A stretch of 64,000 nucleotides of DNA. Source: Rhynchopus sp. YZ270_cl-10 (lineage: Eukaryota > Euglenozoa > Diplonemea > Diplonemida > Diplonemidae). The position numbers and the translations under genes were made by a program. The DNA is taken from the NCBI GenBank assembly GCA_964035575.1, contig OZ037903.1, positions 521,001 through 585,000 on the forward strand. Direction: 5' to 3'. The notes under the pieces are model-generated. The model was not told where the DNA came from, did not search any database, and saw only the letters and a list, made by a program, of their open reading frames with translations. Positions 20,842 to 35,800 of this stretch are shown piece by piece. Position 1 is the stretch's first letter; each line of letters starts with the position of its first letter.

Positions 20842-23800
20842 ATGAAACAGAACGGCTCGTTTCAAAGCCTGCGTTTTGTATGTAACAGAACGGCCCTTTT
20901 CATAGCGTGCGTTTCGTATGAAACAGAACGGCTCCTTTCAAAGCGTGCGTTTTGTATGAAACAGAACGGCTCTTTTCATAGCGTGCGTTTTGTATGTAAC
21001 AGAACGGCTCGTTTCAAAGCCTGCGTTTTGTATGTAACAGAACGGCTCGTTTCAAAGCGTGCGTTTTGTATGAAACAGAACGGCTCGTTTCATAGCGTGC
21101 GTTTTGTATGAAACAGAACGGCTCTTTTCATAGCGTGCGTTTTGTATGTAACAGAACGGCCCGTTTCAAAGCCTGCGTTTTGTATGTAACAGAACGGCCC
21201 TTTTCATAGCGTGCGTTTCGTATGAAACAGAACGGCTCGTTTCAAAGCGTGCGTTTTGTATGAAACAGAACGGCCTGTTTCAAAGCCTGCGTTTTGTATG
21301 TAACAGAACGGCCCTTTTCATAGCGTGCGTTTCGTATGAAACAGAACGGCTCGTTTCAAAGCGTGCGTTTTGTATGAAACAGAACGGCCCGTTTCATAGC
21401 GTGCGTTTTGTATGTAACAGAACGGCCCTTTTCATAGCGTGCGTTTTGTATTAAACAGAACGGCTCGTTTCAAAGCCTGCGTTTTGTATGTAACAGAACG
21501 GCCCGTTTCATAGCGTGCGTTTTGTATGAAACAGAACGGCCCGTTTCATAGCGTGCGTTTTGTATGTAACAGAACGGCCCTTTTCATAGCGTGCGTTTTG
21601 TATTAAACAGAACGGCTCGTTTCAAAGCCTGCGTTTTGTATGTAACAGAACGGCCCGTTTCATAGCGTGCGTTTTGTATGTAACAGAACGGCCCGTTTCA
21701 TAGCGTGCGTTTTGTATGTAACAGAACGGCCCTTTTCATAGCGTGCGTTTTGTATTAAACAGAACGGCTCGTTTCAAAGCCTGCGTTTTGTATGAAACAG
21801 AACGGCTCGTTTCAAAGCGTGCGTTTTGTATGAAACAGAACGGCCTGTTTCAAAGCCTGCGTTTTGTATGTAACAGAACGGCTCGTTTAAAAGCGTGCGT
21901 TTTGTATGAAACAGAACGGCTCGTTTCATAGCGTGCGTTTTGTATGACACAGAACGGCTCGTTTCAAAGCCTGCGTTTTGTATGAAACAGAACGGCCCGT
22001 TTCAAAGCGTGCGTTTCGTATGAAACAGAACGGCTCGTTTCAAAGCGTGCGTTTTGTATGAAACAGAACGGCTCGTTTCAAAGCGTGCGTTTTGTATGAA
22101 ACAGAACGGCTCGTTTCAATGCGTGCGTTTTGTATGAAACAGAACGGCTCGTTTCATAGCGTGCGTTTTGTATGAAACAGAACGGCTCGTTTCAAAGCGT
22201 GCGTTTTGTATGAAACAGAACGGCTCGTTTCAAAGCGTGCGTTTTGTATGAAACAGAACGGTTCGTTTCAAAGCGTGCGTTTTGTATGAAACAGAACGGC
22301 TCGTTTCAATGCGTGCGTTTTGTAGGTAACAGAACGGCCCGTTTCAAAGCGTGCGTTTTGTATGAAACAGAACGGTTCGTTTCAAAGCGTGCGTTTTGTA
22401 TGAAACAGAACGGCTCGTTTCAATGCGTGCGTTTTGTAGGTAACAGAACGGCCCGTTTCAAAGCGTGCGTTTTGTATGAAACAGAACGGCTCGTTTCAAT
22501 GCGTGCGTTTTGTATGTAACAGAACGGCCCGTTTCATAGCGTGCGTTTGGTATGAAACAGAACGGCTCGTTTCAAAGCGTGCGTTTTGTATGAAACAGAA
22601 CGGCCCGTTTCATAGCGTGCGTTTTGTATGAAACAGAACGGTTCGTTTCAAAGCGTGCGTTTGGTATGAAACAGAACGGCCCGTTTCATAGCGTGCGTTT
22701 CGTATGAAACAGAACGGCTCGTTTCAAAGCCTGCGTTTTGTATGTAACAGAACGGCCCTTTTCATAGCGTGCGTTTTGTATGAAACAGAACGGCTCGTTT
22801 CAAAGCGTGCGTTTTGTATGAAACAGAACGGCTCGTTTCAAAGCGTGCGTTTTGTATGAAACAGAACGACTCGTTTCATAGCGTGCGTTTTGTATGAAAC
22901 AGAACGGCTCGTTTCAAAGCCTGCGTTTTGTATGAAACAGAACGGCCCGTTTCAAAGCGTGCGTTTCGTATGAAACAGAACGGCTCGTTTCAAAGCGTGC
23001 GTTTTGTATGAAACAGAACGGCCCTTTTCATAGCGTGCGTTTTGTATGAAACAGAACGGCCCGTTTCAAAGCCTGCGTTTTGTATGTAACAGAACGGCCC
23101 TTTTCATAGCGTGCGTTTCGTATGAAACAGAACGGCTCGTTTCAAAGCGTGCGTTTTGTATGAAACAGAACGGCCTGTTTCAAAGCCTGCGTTTTGTATG
23201 AAACAGAACGGCTCTTTTCATAGCGTGCGTTTTGTATGTAACAGAACGGCTCGTTTCAAAGCGTGCGTTTTGTATGTAACAGAACGGCCCTTTTCATAGC
23301 GTGCGTTTTGTATTAAACAGAACGGCTCGTTTCAAAGCCTGCGTTTTGTATGTAACAGAACGGCCCGTTTCATAGCGTGCGTTTTGTATGAAACAGAACG
23401 GCTCGTTTCATAGCGTGCGTTTTGTATGTAACAGAACGGCCCTTTTCATAGCGTGCGTTTTGTATTAAACAGAACGGCTCGTTTCAAAGCCTGCGTTTTG
23501 TATGTAACAGAACGGCCCGTTTCATAGCGTGCGTTTTGTATGTAACAGAACGGCCCTTTTCATAGCGTGCGTTTTGTATTAAACAGAACGGCTCGTTTCA
23601 AAGCCTGCGTTTTGTATGTAACAGAACGGCCCGTTTCATATCGTGCGTTTTGTATGAAACAGAACGGCTCGTTTCAAAGCGTGCGTTTTGTATGAAACAG
23701 AACGGCTCGTTTCAAAGCCTGCGTTTTGTATGTAACAGAACGGCCCGTTTCATATCGTGCGTTTTGTATGAAACAGAACGGCTCGTTTAAAAGCGTGCGT

Positions 23801-26800
23801 TTTGTATGAAACAGAACGGCTCGTTTCATAGCGTGCGTTTTGTATGACACAGAACGGCTCGTTTCAAAGCCTGCGTTTTGTATGAAACAGAACGGCCCGT
23901 TTCAAAGCGTGCGTTTCGTATGAAACAGAACGGCTCGTTTCAAAGCGTGCGTTTTGTATGAAACAGAACGGCTCGTTTCAAAGCGTGCGTTTTGTATGAA
24001 ACAGAACGGCTCGTTTCAATGCGTGCGTTTTGTATGAAACAGAACGGCCCGTTTCATAGCGTGCGTTTTGTATGTAACAGAACGGCCCTTTTCATAGCGT
24101 GCGTTTTGTATTAAACAGAACGGCTCGTTTCAAAGCCTGCGTTTTGTATGTAACAGAACGGCCCGTTTCATAGCGTGCGTTTTGTATGTAACAGAACGGC
24201 CCTTTTCATAGCGTGCGTTTTGTATTAAACAGAACGGCTCGTTTCAAAGCCTGCGTTTTGTATGTAACAGAACGGCTCGTTTAAAAGCGTGCGTTTTGTA
24301 TGAAACAGAACGGCTCGTTTCATAGCGTGCGTTTTGTATGACACAGAACGGCTCGTTTCAAAGCCTGCGTTTTGTATGAAACAGAACGGCCCGTTTCAAA
24401 GCGTGCGTTTCGTATGAAACAGAACGGCTCGTTTCAAAGCGTGCGTTTTGTATGAAACAGAACGGCTCGTTTCAAAGCGTGCGTTTTGTATGAAACAGAA
24501 CGGCTCGTTTCAATGCGTGCGTTTTGTATGAAACAGAACGGCTCGTTTCATAGCGTGCGTTTTGTATGAAACAGAACGGCTCGTTTCAAAGCGTGCGTTT
24601 TGTATGAAACAGAACGGCTCGTTTCAAAGCGTGCGTTTTGTATGAAACAGAACGGTTCGTTTCAAAGCGTGCGTTTTGTATGAAACAGAACGGCTCGTTT
24701 CAATGCGTGCGTTTTGTAGGTAACAGAACGGCCCGTTTCAAAGCGTGCGTTTTGTATGAAACAGAACGGTTCGTTTCAAAGCGTGCGTTTTGTATGAAAC
24801 AGAACGGCTCGTTTCAATGCGTGCGTTTTGTAGGTAACAGAACGGCCCGTTTCAAAGCGTGCGTTTTGTATGAAACAGAACGGCTCGTTTCAATGCGTGC
24901 GTTTTGTATGTAACAGAACGGCCCGTTTCATAGCGTGCGTTTGGTATGAAACAGAACGGCTCGTTTCAAAGCGTGCGTTTTGTATGAAACAGAACGGCCC
25001 GTTTCATAGCGTGCGTTTTGTATGTAACAGAACGGCCCTTTTCATAGCGTGCGTTTTGTATGAAACAGAACGGCCCGTTTCAAAGCCTGCGTTTTGTATG
25101 AAACAGAACGGCCCGTTTCAAAGCGTGCGTTTCGTATGAAACAGAACGGCTCGTTTCAAAGCGTGCGTTTTGTATGAAACAGAACGGCCCTTTTCATAGC
25201 GTGCGTTTTGTATGAAACAGAACGGCTCGTTTCAAAGCGTGCGTTTTGTATGAAACAGAACGGCCCGTTTCAAAGCGTGCGTTTCGTATGAAACAGAACG
25301 GCTCGTTTCAAAGCGTGCGTTTGGTATGAAACAGAACGGCACGTTTCAAAGCGTGCGTTTTGTATGAAACAGAACGGCTCGTTTCAAAGCGTGCGTTTTG
25401 TATGAAACAGAACGGCTCGTTTCAAAGCGTGCGTTTTGTATGAAACAGAACGGCTCGTTTCAATGCGTGCGTTTTGTATGAAACAGAACGGCTCGTTTCA
25501 AAGCGTGCGTTTTGTATGAAACAGAACGGCTCGTTTCATAGCGTGCGTTTTGTATGAAACAGAACGGCTCGTTTCAAAGCCTGCGTTTTGTATGAAACAG
25601 AACGGCCCGTTTCAAAGCGTGCGTTTCGTATGAAACAGAACGGCTCGTTTCAAAGCGTGCGTTTTGTATGAAACAGAACGGCCCTTTTCATAGCGTGCGT
25701 TTTGTATGAAACAGAACGGCCCGTTTCAAAGCCTGCGTTTTGTATGTAACAGAACGGCCCTTTTCATAGCGTGCGTTTCGTATGAAACAGAACGGCTCGT
25801 TTCAAAGCGTGCGTTTTGTATGAAACAGAACGGCCTGTTTCAAAGCCTGCGTTTTGTATGAAACAGAACGGCTCGTTTCAAAGCGTGCGTTTTGTATGAA
25901 ACAGAACGGCCTGTTTCAAAGCCTGCGTTTTGTATGTAACAGAACGGCTCGTTTAAAAGCGTGCGTTTTGTATGAAACAGAACGGCTCGTTTCAAAGCGT
26001 GCGTTTTGTATGAAACAGAACGGCTCGTTTCAAAGCGTGCGTTTTGTATGAAACAGAACGGTTCGTTTCAAAGCGTGCGTTTTGTATGAAACAGAACGGC
26101 TCGTTTCAATGCGTGCGTTTTGTAGGTAACAGAACGGCCCGTTTCATAGCGTGCGTTTTGTATGTAACAGAACGGCTCGTTTCAAAGCGTGCGTTTTGTA
26201 TGAAACAGAACGGCTCGTTTCATAGCGTGCGTTTTGTAGGAAACAGAACGGCCCATTTCAAAGCGTGCGTTTTGTATGAAACAGAACGGCTCGTTTCAAT
26301 GCGTGCGTTTTGTATGTAACAGAACGGCTCGTTTCAAAGCGTGCGTTTTGTATGAAACAGAACGGCTCGTTTCAATGCGTGCGTTTTGTATGCAACAGAA
26401 CGGCTCGTTTCAAAGCCTGCGTTTTGTATGTAACAGAACGGCCCTTTTCAAAGCCTTCGTTTTGTATGTAACAGAACGGCCCGTTTCATAGCGTGCGTTT
26501 CGTATGAAACAGAACGGCTCGTTTCAAAGCCTGCGTTTTGTATGTAACAGAACGGCCCGTTTCATAGCGTGCGTTTCGTATGAAACAGAACGGCTCGTTT
26601 CAAAGCCTGCGTTTTGTATGTAACAGAACGGCCCTTTTCATAGCGTGCGTTTCGTATGAAACAGAACGGCTCGTTTCAAAGCCTGCGTTTTGTATGTAAC
26701 AGAACGGCCCGTTTCATAGCGTGCGTTTGGTATGAAACAGAACGGCTCGTTTCAAAGCGTGCGTTTTGTATGAAACAGAACGGCCCGTTTCATAGCGTGC

Positions 26801-26883
26801 GTTTTGTATGAAACAGAACGGTTCGTTTCAAAGCGTGCGTTTGGTATGAAACAGAACGGCCCGTTTCATACCGTGCGTTTCGT
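20842..26883. repeat. Higher-order repeat block 1 (159 monomers)
   Basis: It starts at the diagnostic CATACCGTGCGTTTCG junction. Internal landmarks in order: a TTAAAC-monomer block (about 21.7 kb), TAGGTAAC pairs (about 22.3 and 24.7 kb), then the TAGGAAAC / CCCATTTC monomer (about 26.24 kb) near the end. The later blocks carry the same landmarks. The block length is an exact multiple of 38. Confidence 0.75.
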
Positions 26884-29800
26884 ATGAAACAGAACGGCTC
26901 GTTTCAAAGCCTGCGTTTTGTATGTAACAGAACGGCCCTTTTCATAGCGTGCGTTTCGTATGAAACAGAACGGCTCCTTTCAAAGCGTGCGTTTTGTATG
27001 AAACAGAACGGCTCTTTTCATAGCGTGCGTTTTGTATGTAACAGAACGGCTCGTTTCAAAGCCTGCGTTTTGTATGTAACAGAACGGCTCGTTTCAAAGC
27101 GTGCGTTTTGTATGAAACAGAACGGCTCGTTTCATAGCGTGCGTTTTGTATGAAACAGAACGGCTCTTTTCATAGCGTGCGTTTTGTATGTAACAGAACG
27201 GCCCGTTTCAAAGCCTGCGTTTTGTATGTAACAGAACGGCCCTTTTCATAGCGTGCGTTTCGTATGAAACAGAACGGCTCGTTTCAAAGCGTGCGTTTTG
27301 TATGAAACAGAACGGCCTGTTTCAAAGCCTGCGTTTTGTATGTAACAGAACGGCCCTTTTCATAGCGTGCGTTTCGTATGAAACAGAACGGCTCGTTTCA
27401 AAGCGTGCGTTTTGTATGAAACAGAACGGCCCGTTTCATAGCGTGCGTTTTGTATGTAACAGAACGGCCCTTTTCATAGCGTGCGTTTTGTATTAAACAG
27501 AACGGCTCGTTTCAAAGCCTGCGTTTTGTATGTAACAGAACGGCCCGTTTCATAGCGTGCGTTTTGTATGAAACAGAACGGCCCGTTTCATAGCGTGCGT
27601 TTTGTATGTAACAGAACGGCCCTTTTCATAGCGTGCGTTTTGTATTAAACAGAACGGCTCGTTTCAAAGCCTGCGTTTTGTATGTAACAGAACGGCCCGT
27701 TTCATAGCGTGCGTTTTGTATGTAACAGAACGGCCCTTTTCATAGCGTGCGTTTTGTATTAAACAGAACGGCTCGTTTCAAAGCCTGCGTTTTGTATGAA
27801 ACAGAACGGCTCGTTTCAAAGCGTGCGTTTTGTATGAAACAGAACGGCCTGTTTCAAAGCCTGCGTTTTGTATGTAACAGAACGGCTCGTTTAAAAGCGT
27901 GCGTTTTGTATGAAACAGAACGGCTCGTTTCATAGCGTGCGTTTTGTATGACACAGAACGGCTCGTTTCAAAGCCTGCGTTTTGTATGAAACAGAACGGC
28001 CCGTTTCAAAGCGTGCGTTTCGTATGAAACAGAACGGCTCGTTTCAAAGCGTGCGTTTTGTATGAAACAGAACGGCTCGTTTCAAAGCGTGCGTTTTGTA
28101 TGAAACAGAACGGCTCGTTTCAATGCGTGCGTTTTGTATGAAACAGAACGGCTCGTTTCATAGCGTGCGTTTTGTATGAAACAGAACGGCTCGTTTCAAA
28201 GCGTGCGTTTTGTATGAAACAGAACGGCTCGTTTCAAAGCGTGCGTTTTGTATGAAACAGAACGGTTCGTTTCAAAGCGTGCGTTTTGTATGAAACAGAA
28301 CGGCTCGTTTCAATGCGTGCGTTTTGTAGGTAACAGAACGGCCCGTTTCAAAGCGTGCGTTTTGTATGAAACAGAACGGTTCGTTTCAAAGCGTGCGTTT
28401 TGTATGAAACAGAACGGCTCGTTTCAATGCGTGCGTTTTGTAGGTAACAGAACGGCCCGTTTCAAAGCGTGCGTTTTGTATGAAACAGAACGGCTCGTTT
28501 CAATGCGTGCGTTTTGTATGTAACAGAACGGCCCGTTTCATAGCGTGCGTTTGGTATGAAACAGAACGGCTCGTTTCAAAGCGTGCGTTTTGTATGAAAC
28601 AGAACGGCCCGTTTCATAGCGTGCGTTTTGTATGAAACAGAACGGCCCGTTTCAAAGCCTGCGTTTTGTATGTAACAGAACGGCCCGTTTCATAGCGTGC
28701 GTTTTGTATGAAACAGAACGGCTCGTTTCATAGCGTGCGTTTTGTATGTAACAGAACGGCCCTTTTCATAGCGTGCGTTTTGTATTAAACAGAACGGCTC
28801 GTTTCAAAGCCTGCGTTTTGTATGTAACAGAACGGCCCGTTTCATAGCGTGCGTTTTGTATGTAACAGAACGGCCCTTTTCATAGCGTGCGTTTTGTATT
28901 AAACAGAACGGCTCGTTTCAAAGCCTGCGTTTTGTATGTAACAGAACGGCCCGTTTCATAGCGTGCGTTTTGTATGAAACAGAACGGCTCGTTTCATAGC
29001 GTGCGTTTTGTATGTAACAGAACGGCCCTTTTCATAGCGTGCGTTTTGTATTAAACAGAACGGCTCGTTTCAAAGCCTGCGTTTTGTATGTAACAGAACG
29101 GCCCGTTTCATAGCGTGCGTTTTGTATGTAACAGAACGGCCCTTTTCATAGCGTGCGTTTTGTATTAAACAGAACGGCTCGTTTCAAAGCCTGCGTTTTG
29201 TATGTAACAGAACGGCCCGTTTCATATCGTGCGTTTTGTATGAAACAGAACGGCTCGTTTCAAAGCGTGCGTTTTGTATGAAACAGAACGGCCTGTTTCA
29301 AAGCCTGCGTTTTGTATGTAACAGAACGGCTCGTTTAAAAGCGTGCGTTTTGTATGAAACAGAACGGCTCGTTTCATAGCGTGCGTTTTGTATGACACAG
29401 AACGGCTCGTTTCAAAGCCTGCGTTTTGTATGAAACAGAACGGCCCGTTTCAAAGCGTGCGTTTCGTATGAAACAGAACGGCTCGTTTCAAAGCGTGCGT
29501 TTTGTATGAAACAGAACGGCTCGTTTCAAAGCGTGCGTTTTGTATGAAACAGAACGGCTCGTTTCAATGCGTGCGTTTTGTATGAAACAGAACGGCCCGT
29601 TTCATAGCGTGCGTTTTGTATGTAACAGAACGGCCCTTTTCATAGCGTGCGTTTTGTATTAAACAGAACGGCTCGTTTCAAAGCCTGCGTTTTGTATGTA
29701 ACAGAACGGCCCGTTTCATAGCGTGCGTTTTGTATGAAACAGAACGGCCCGTTTCATAGCGTGCGTTTTGTATGTAACAGAACGGCCCTTTTCATAGCGT

Positions 29801-32800
29801 GCGTTTTGTATTAAACAGAACGGCTCGTTTCAAAGCCTGCGTTTTGTATGTAACAGAACGGCTCGTTTAAAAGCGTGCGTTTTGTATGAAACAGAACGGC
29901 TCGTTTCATAGCGTGCGTTTTGTATGACACAGAACGGCTCGTTTCAAAGCCTGCGTTTTGTATGAAACAGAACGGCCCGTTTCAAAGCGTGCGTTTCGTA
30001 TGAAACAGAACGGCTCGTTTCAAAGCGTGCGTTTTGTATGAAACAGAACGGCTCGTTTCAAAGCGTGCGTTTTGTATGAAACAGAACGGCTCGTTTCAAT
30101 GCGTGCGTTTTGTATGAAACAGAACGGCTCGTTTCATAGCGTGCGTTTTGTATGAAACAGAACGGCTCGTTTCAAAGCGTGCGTTTTGTATGAAACAGAA
30201 CGGCTCGTTTCAAAGCGTGCGTTTTGTATGAAACAGAACGGTTCGTTTCAAAGCGTGCGTTTTGTATGAAACAGAACGGCTCGTTTCAATGCGTGCGTTT
30301 TGTAGGTAACAGAACGGCCCGTTTCAAAGCGTGCGTTTTGTATGAAACAGAACGGTTCGTTTCAAAGCGTGCGTTTTGTATGAAACAGAACGGCTCGTTT
30401 CAATGCGTGCGTTTTGTAGGTAACAGAACGGCCCGTTTCAAAGCGTGCGTTTTGTATGAAACAGAACGGCTCGTTTCAATGCGTGCGTTTTGTATGTAAC
30501 AGAACGGCCCGTTTCATAGCGTGCGTTTGGTATGAAACAGAACGGCTCGTTTCAAAGCGTGCGTTTTGTATGAAACAGAACGGCCCGTTTCATAGCGTGC
30601 GTTTTGTATGAAACAGAACGGTTCGTTTCATAGCGTGCGTTTCGTATGAAACAGAACGGCTCGTTTCAAAGCCTGCGTTTTGTATGTAACAGAACGGCCC
30701 TTTTCATAGCGTGCGTTTTGTATGAAACAGAACGGCTCGTTTCAAAGCGTGCGTTTTGTATGAAACAGAACGGCTCGTTTCAAAGCGTGCGTTTTGTATG
30801 AAACAGAACGGCCCGTTTCAAAGCGTGCGTTTCGTATGAAACAGAACGGCTCGTTTCAAAGCGTGCGTTTTGTATGTAACAGAACGGCCCTTTTCATAGC
30901 GTGCGTTTTGTATTAAACAGAACGGCTCGTTTCAAAGCCTGCGTTTTGTATGTAACAGAACGGCCCGTTTCATAGCGTGCGTTTTGTATGAAACAGAACG
31001 GCCCGTTTCATAGCGTGCGTTTTGTATGTAACAGAACGGCCCTTTTCATAGCGTGCGTTTTGTATTAAACAGAACGGCTCGTTTCAAAGCCTGCGTTTTG
31101 TATGTAACAGAACGGCCCGTTTCATAGCGTGCGTTTTGTATGTAACAGAACGGCCCGTTTCATAGCGTGCGTTTTGTATGTAACAGAACGGCCCTTTTCA
31201 TAGCGTGCGTTTTGTATTAAACAGAACGGCTCGTTTCAAAGCCTGCGTTTTGTATGAAACAGAACGGCTCGTTTCAAAGCGTGCGTTTTGTATGAAACAG
31301 AACGGCCTGTTTCAAAGCCTGCGTTTTGTATGTAACAGAACGGCTCGTTTAAAAGCGTGCGTTTTGTATGAAACAGAACGGCTCGTTTCATAGCGTGCGT
31401 TTTGTATGACACAGAACGGCTCGTTTCAAAGCCTGCGTTTTGTATGAAACAGAACGGCCCGTTTCAAAGCGTGCGTTTCGTATGAAACAGAACGGCTCGT
31501 TTCAAAGCGTGCGTTTTGTATGAAACAGAACGGCTCGTTTCAATGCGTGCGTTTTGTATGAAACAGAACGGCTCGTTTCATAGCGTGCGTTTTGTATGAA
31601 ACAGAACGGCTCGTTTCAAAGCGTGCGTTTTGTATGAAACAGAACGGCTCGTTTCAAAGCGTGCGTTTTGTATGAAACAGAACGGTTCGTTTCAAAGCGT
31701 GCGTTTTGTATGAAACAGAACGGCTCGTTTCAATGCGTGCGTTTTGTAGGTAACAGAACGGCCCGTTTCAAAGCGTGCGTTTTGTATGAAACAGAACGGT
31801 TCGTTTCAAAGCGTGCGTTTTGTATGAAACAGAACGGCTCGTTTCAATGCGTGCGTTTTGTAGGTAACAGAACGGCCCGTTTCAAAGCGTGCGTTTTGTA
31901 TGAAACAGAACGGCTCGTTTCAATGCGTGCGTTTTGTATGTAACAGAACGGCCCGTTTCATAGCGTGCGTTTGGTATGAAACAGAACGGCTCGTTTCAAA
32001 GCGTGCGTTTTGTATGAAACAGAACGGCCCGTTTCATAGCGTGCGTTTTGTATGAAACAGAACGGTTCGTTTCAAAGCGTGCGTTTGGTATGAAACAGAA
32101 CGGCCCGTTTCATAGCGTGCGTTTCGTATGAAACAGAACGGCTCGTTTCAAAGCCTGCGTTTTGTATGTAACAGAACGGCCCTTTTCATAGCGTGCGTTT
32201 TGTATGAAACAGAACGGCTCGTTTCAAAGCGTGCGTTTTGTATGAAACAGAACGGCTCGTTTCAATGCGTGCGTTTTGTATGTAACAGAACGGCCCGTTT
32301 CATAGCGTGCGTTTGGTATGAAACAGAACGGCTCGTTTCAAAGCGTGCGTTTTGTATGAAACAGAACGGCCCGTTTCATAGCGTGCGTTTTGTATGAAAC
32401 AGAACGGTTCGTTTCAAAGCGTGCGTTTTGTATGAAACAGAACGGCCCGTTTCATAGCGTGCGTTTTGTATGAAACAGAACGGTTCGTTTCAAAGCGTGC
32501 GTTTGGTATGAAACAGAACGGCCCGTTTCATAGCCTGCGTTTTGTATGTAACAGAACGGCCCTTTTCATAGCGTGCGTTTTGTATGAAACAGAACGACTC
32601 GTTTCATAGCGTGCGTTTTGTATGAAACAGAACGGCTCGTTTCAAAGCCTGCGTTTTGTATGAAACAGAACGGCCCGTTTCAAAGCGTGCGTTTCGTATG
32701 AAACAGAACGGCTCGTTTCAAAGCGTGCGTTTTGTATGAAACAGAACGGCCCTTTTCATAGCGTGCGTTTTGTATGAAACAGAACGGCCCGTTTCAAAGC

Positions 32801-35800
32801 CTGCGTTTTGTATGTAACAGAACGGCCCTTTTCATAGCGTGCGTTTCGTATGAAACAGAACGGCTCGTTTCAAAGCGTGCGTTTTGTATGAAACAGAACG
32901 GCCTGTTTCAAAGCCTGCGTTTTGTATGAAACAGAACGGCTCTTTTCATAGCGTGCGTTTTGTATGTAACAGAACGGCTCGTTTCAAAGCGTGCGTTTTG
33001 TATGTAACAGAACGGCCCTTTTCATAGCGTGCGTTTTGTATTAAACAGAACGGCTCGTTTCAAAGCCTGCGTTTTGTATGTAACAGAACGGCCCGTTTCA
33101 TAGCGTGCGTTTTGTATGAAACAGAACGGCTCGTTTCATAGCGTGCGTTTTGTATGTAACAGAACGGCCCTTTTCATAGCGTGCGTTTTGTATTAAACAG
33201 AACGGCTCGTTTCAAAGCCTGCGTTTTGTATGTAACAGAACGGCCCGTTTCATAGCGTGCGTTTTGTATGTAACAGAACGGCCCTTTTCATAGCGTGCGT
33301 TTTGTATTAAACAGAACGGCTCGTTTCAAAGCCTGCGTTTTGTATGTAACAGAACGGCCCGTTTCATATCGTGCGTTTTGTATGAAACAGAACGGCTCGT
33401 TTCAAAGCGTGCGTTTTGTATGAAACAGAACGGCCTGTTTCAAAGCCTGCGTTTTGTATGTAACAGAACGGCTCGTTTAAAAGCGTGCGTTTTGTATGAA
33501 ACAGAACGGCTCGTTTCATAGCGTGCGTTTTGTATGACACAGAACGGCTCGTTTCAAAGCCTGCGTTTTGTATGAAACAGAACGGCCCGTTTCAAAGCGT
33601 GCGTTTCGTATGAAACAGAACGGCTCGTTTCAAAGCGTGCGTTTTGTATGAAACAGAACGGCTCGTTTCAAAGCGTGCGTTTTGTATGAAACAGAACGGC
33701 TCGTTTCAATGCGTGCGTTTTGTATGAAACAGAACGGCCCGTTTCATAGCGTGCGTTTTGTATTAAACAGAACGGCTCGTTTCAAAGCCTGCGTTTTGTA
33801 TGTAACAGAACGGCCCGTTTCATAGCGTGCGTTTTGTATGAAACAGAACGGCCCGTTTCATAGCGTGCGTTTTGTATGTAACAGAACGGCCCTTTTCATA
33901 GCGTGCGTTTTGTATTAAACAGAACGGCTCGTTTCAAAGCCTGCGTTTTGTATGTAACAGAACGGCTCGTTTAAAAGCGTGCGTTTTGTATGAAACAGAA
34001 CGGCTCGTTTCATAGCGTGCGTTTTGTATGACACAGAACGGCTCGTTTCAAAGCCTGCGTTTTGTATGAAACAGAACGGCCCGTTTCAAAGCGTGCGTTT
34101 CGTATGAAACAGAACGGCTCGTTTCAAAGCGTGCGTTTTGTATGAAACAGAACGGCTCGTTTCAAAGCGTGCGTTTTGTATGAAACAGAACGGCTCGTTT
34201 CAATGCGTGCGTTTTGTATGAAACAGAACGGCTCGTTTCATAGCGTGCGTTTTGTATGAAACAGAACGGCTCGTTTCAAAGCGTGCGTTTTGTATGAAAC
34301 AGAACGGCTCGTTTCAAAGCGTGCGTTTTGTATGAAACAGAACGGTTCGTTTCAAAGCGTGCGTTTTGTATGAAACAGAACGGCTCGTTTCAATGCGTGC
34401 GTTTTGTAGGTAACAGAACGGCCCGTTTCAAAGCGTGCGTTTTGTATGAAACAGAACGGTTCGTTTCAAAGCGTGCGTTTTGTATGAAACAGAACGGCTC
34501 GTTTCAATGCGTGCGTTTTGTAGGTAACAGAACGGCCCGTTTCAAAGCGTGCGTTTTGTATGAAACAGAACGGCTCGTTTCAATGCGTGCGTTTTGTATG
34601 TAACAGAACGGCCCGTTTCATAGCGTGCGTTTGGTATGAAACAGAACGGCTCGTTTCAAAGCGTGCGTTTTGTATGAAACAGAACGGCCCGTTTCATAGC
34701 GTGCGTTTTGTATGTAACAGAACGGCCCTTTTCATAGCGTGCGTTTTGTATGAAACAGAACGGCCCGTTTCAAAGCCTGCGTTTTGTATGAAACAGAACG
34801 GCCCGTTTCAAAGCGTGCGTTTCGTATGAAACAGAACGGCTCGTTTCAAAGCGTGCGTTTTGTATGAAACAGAACGGCCCTTTTCATAGCGTGCGTTTTG
34901 TATGAAACAGAACGGCTCGTTTCAAAGCGTGCGTTTTGTATGAAACAGAACGGCCCGTTTCAAAGCGTGCGTTTCGTATGAAACAGAACGGCTCGTTTCA
35001 AAGCGTGCGTTTGGTATGAAACAGAACGGCACGTTTCAAAGCGTGCGTTTTGTATGAAACAGAACGGCTCGTTTCAAAGCGTGCGTTTTGTATGAAACAG
35101 AACGGCTCGTTTCAATGCGTGCGTTTTGTATGAAACAGAACGGCTCGTTTCAAAGCGTGCGTTTTGTATGAAACAGAACGGCTCGTTTCATAGCGTGCGT
35201 TTTGTATGAAACAGAACGGCTCGTTTCAAAGCCTGCGTTTTGTATGAAACAGAACGGCCCGTTTCAAAGCGTGCGTTTCGTATGAAACAGAACGGCTCGT
35301 TTCAAAGCGTGCGTTTTGTATGAAACAGAACGGCCCTTTTCATAGCGTGCGTTTTGTATGAAACAGAACGGCCCGTTTCAAAGCCTGCGTTTTGTATGTA
35401 ACAGAACGGCCCTTTTCATAGCGTGCGTTTCGTATGAAACAGAACGGCTCGTTTCAAAGCGTGCGTTTTGTATGAAACAGAACGGCCTGTTTCAAAGCCT
35501 GCGTTTTGTATGAAACAGAACGGCTCGTTTCAAAGCGTGCGTTTTGTATGAAACAGAACGGCCTGTTTCAAAGCCTGCGTTTTGTATGTAACAGAACGGC
35601 TCGTTTAAAAGCGTGCGTTTTGTATGAAACAGAACGGCTCGTTTCAAAGCGTGCGTTTTGTATGAAACAGAACGGCTCGTTTCAAAGCGTGCGTTTTGTA
35701 TGAAACAGAACGGTTCGTTTCAAAGCGTGCGTTTTGTATGAAACAGAACGGCTCGTTTCAATGCGTGCGTTTTGTAGGTAACAGAACGGCCCGTTTCATA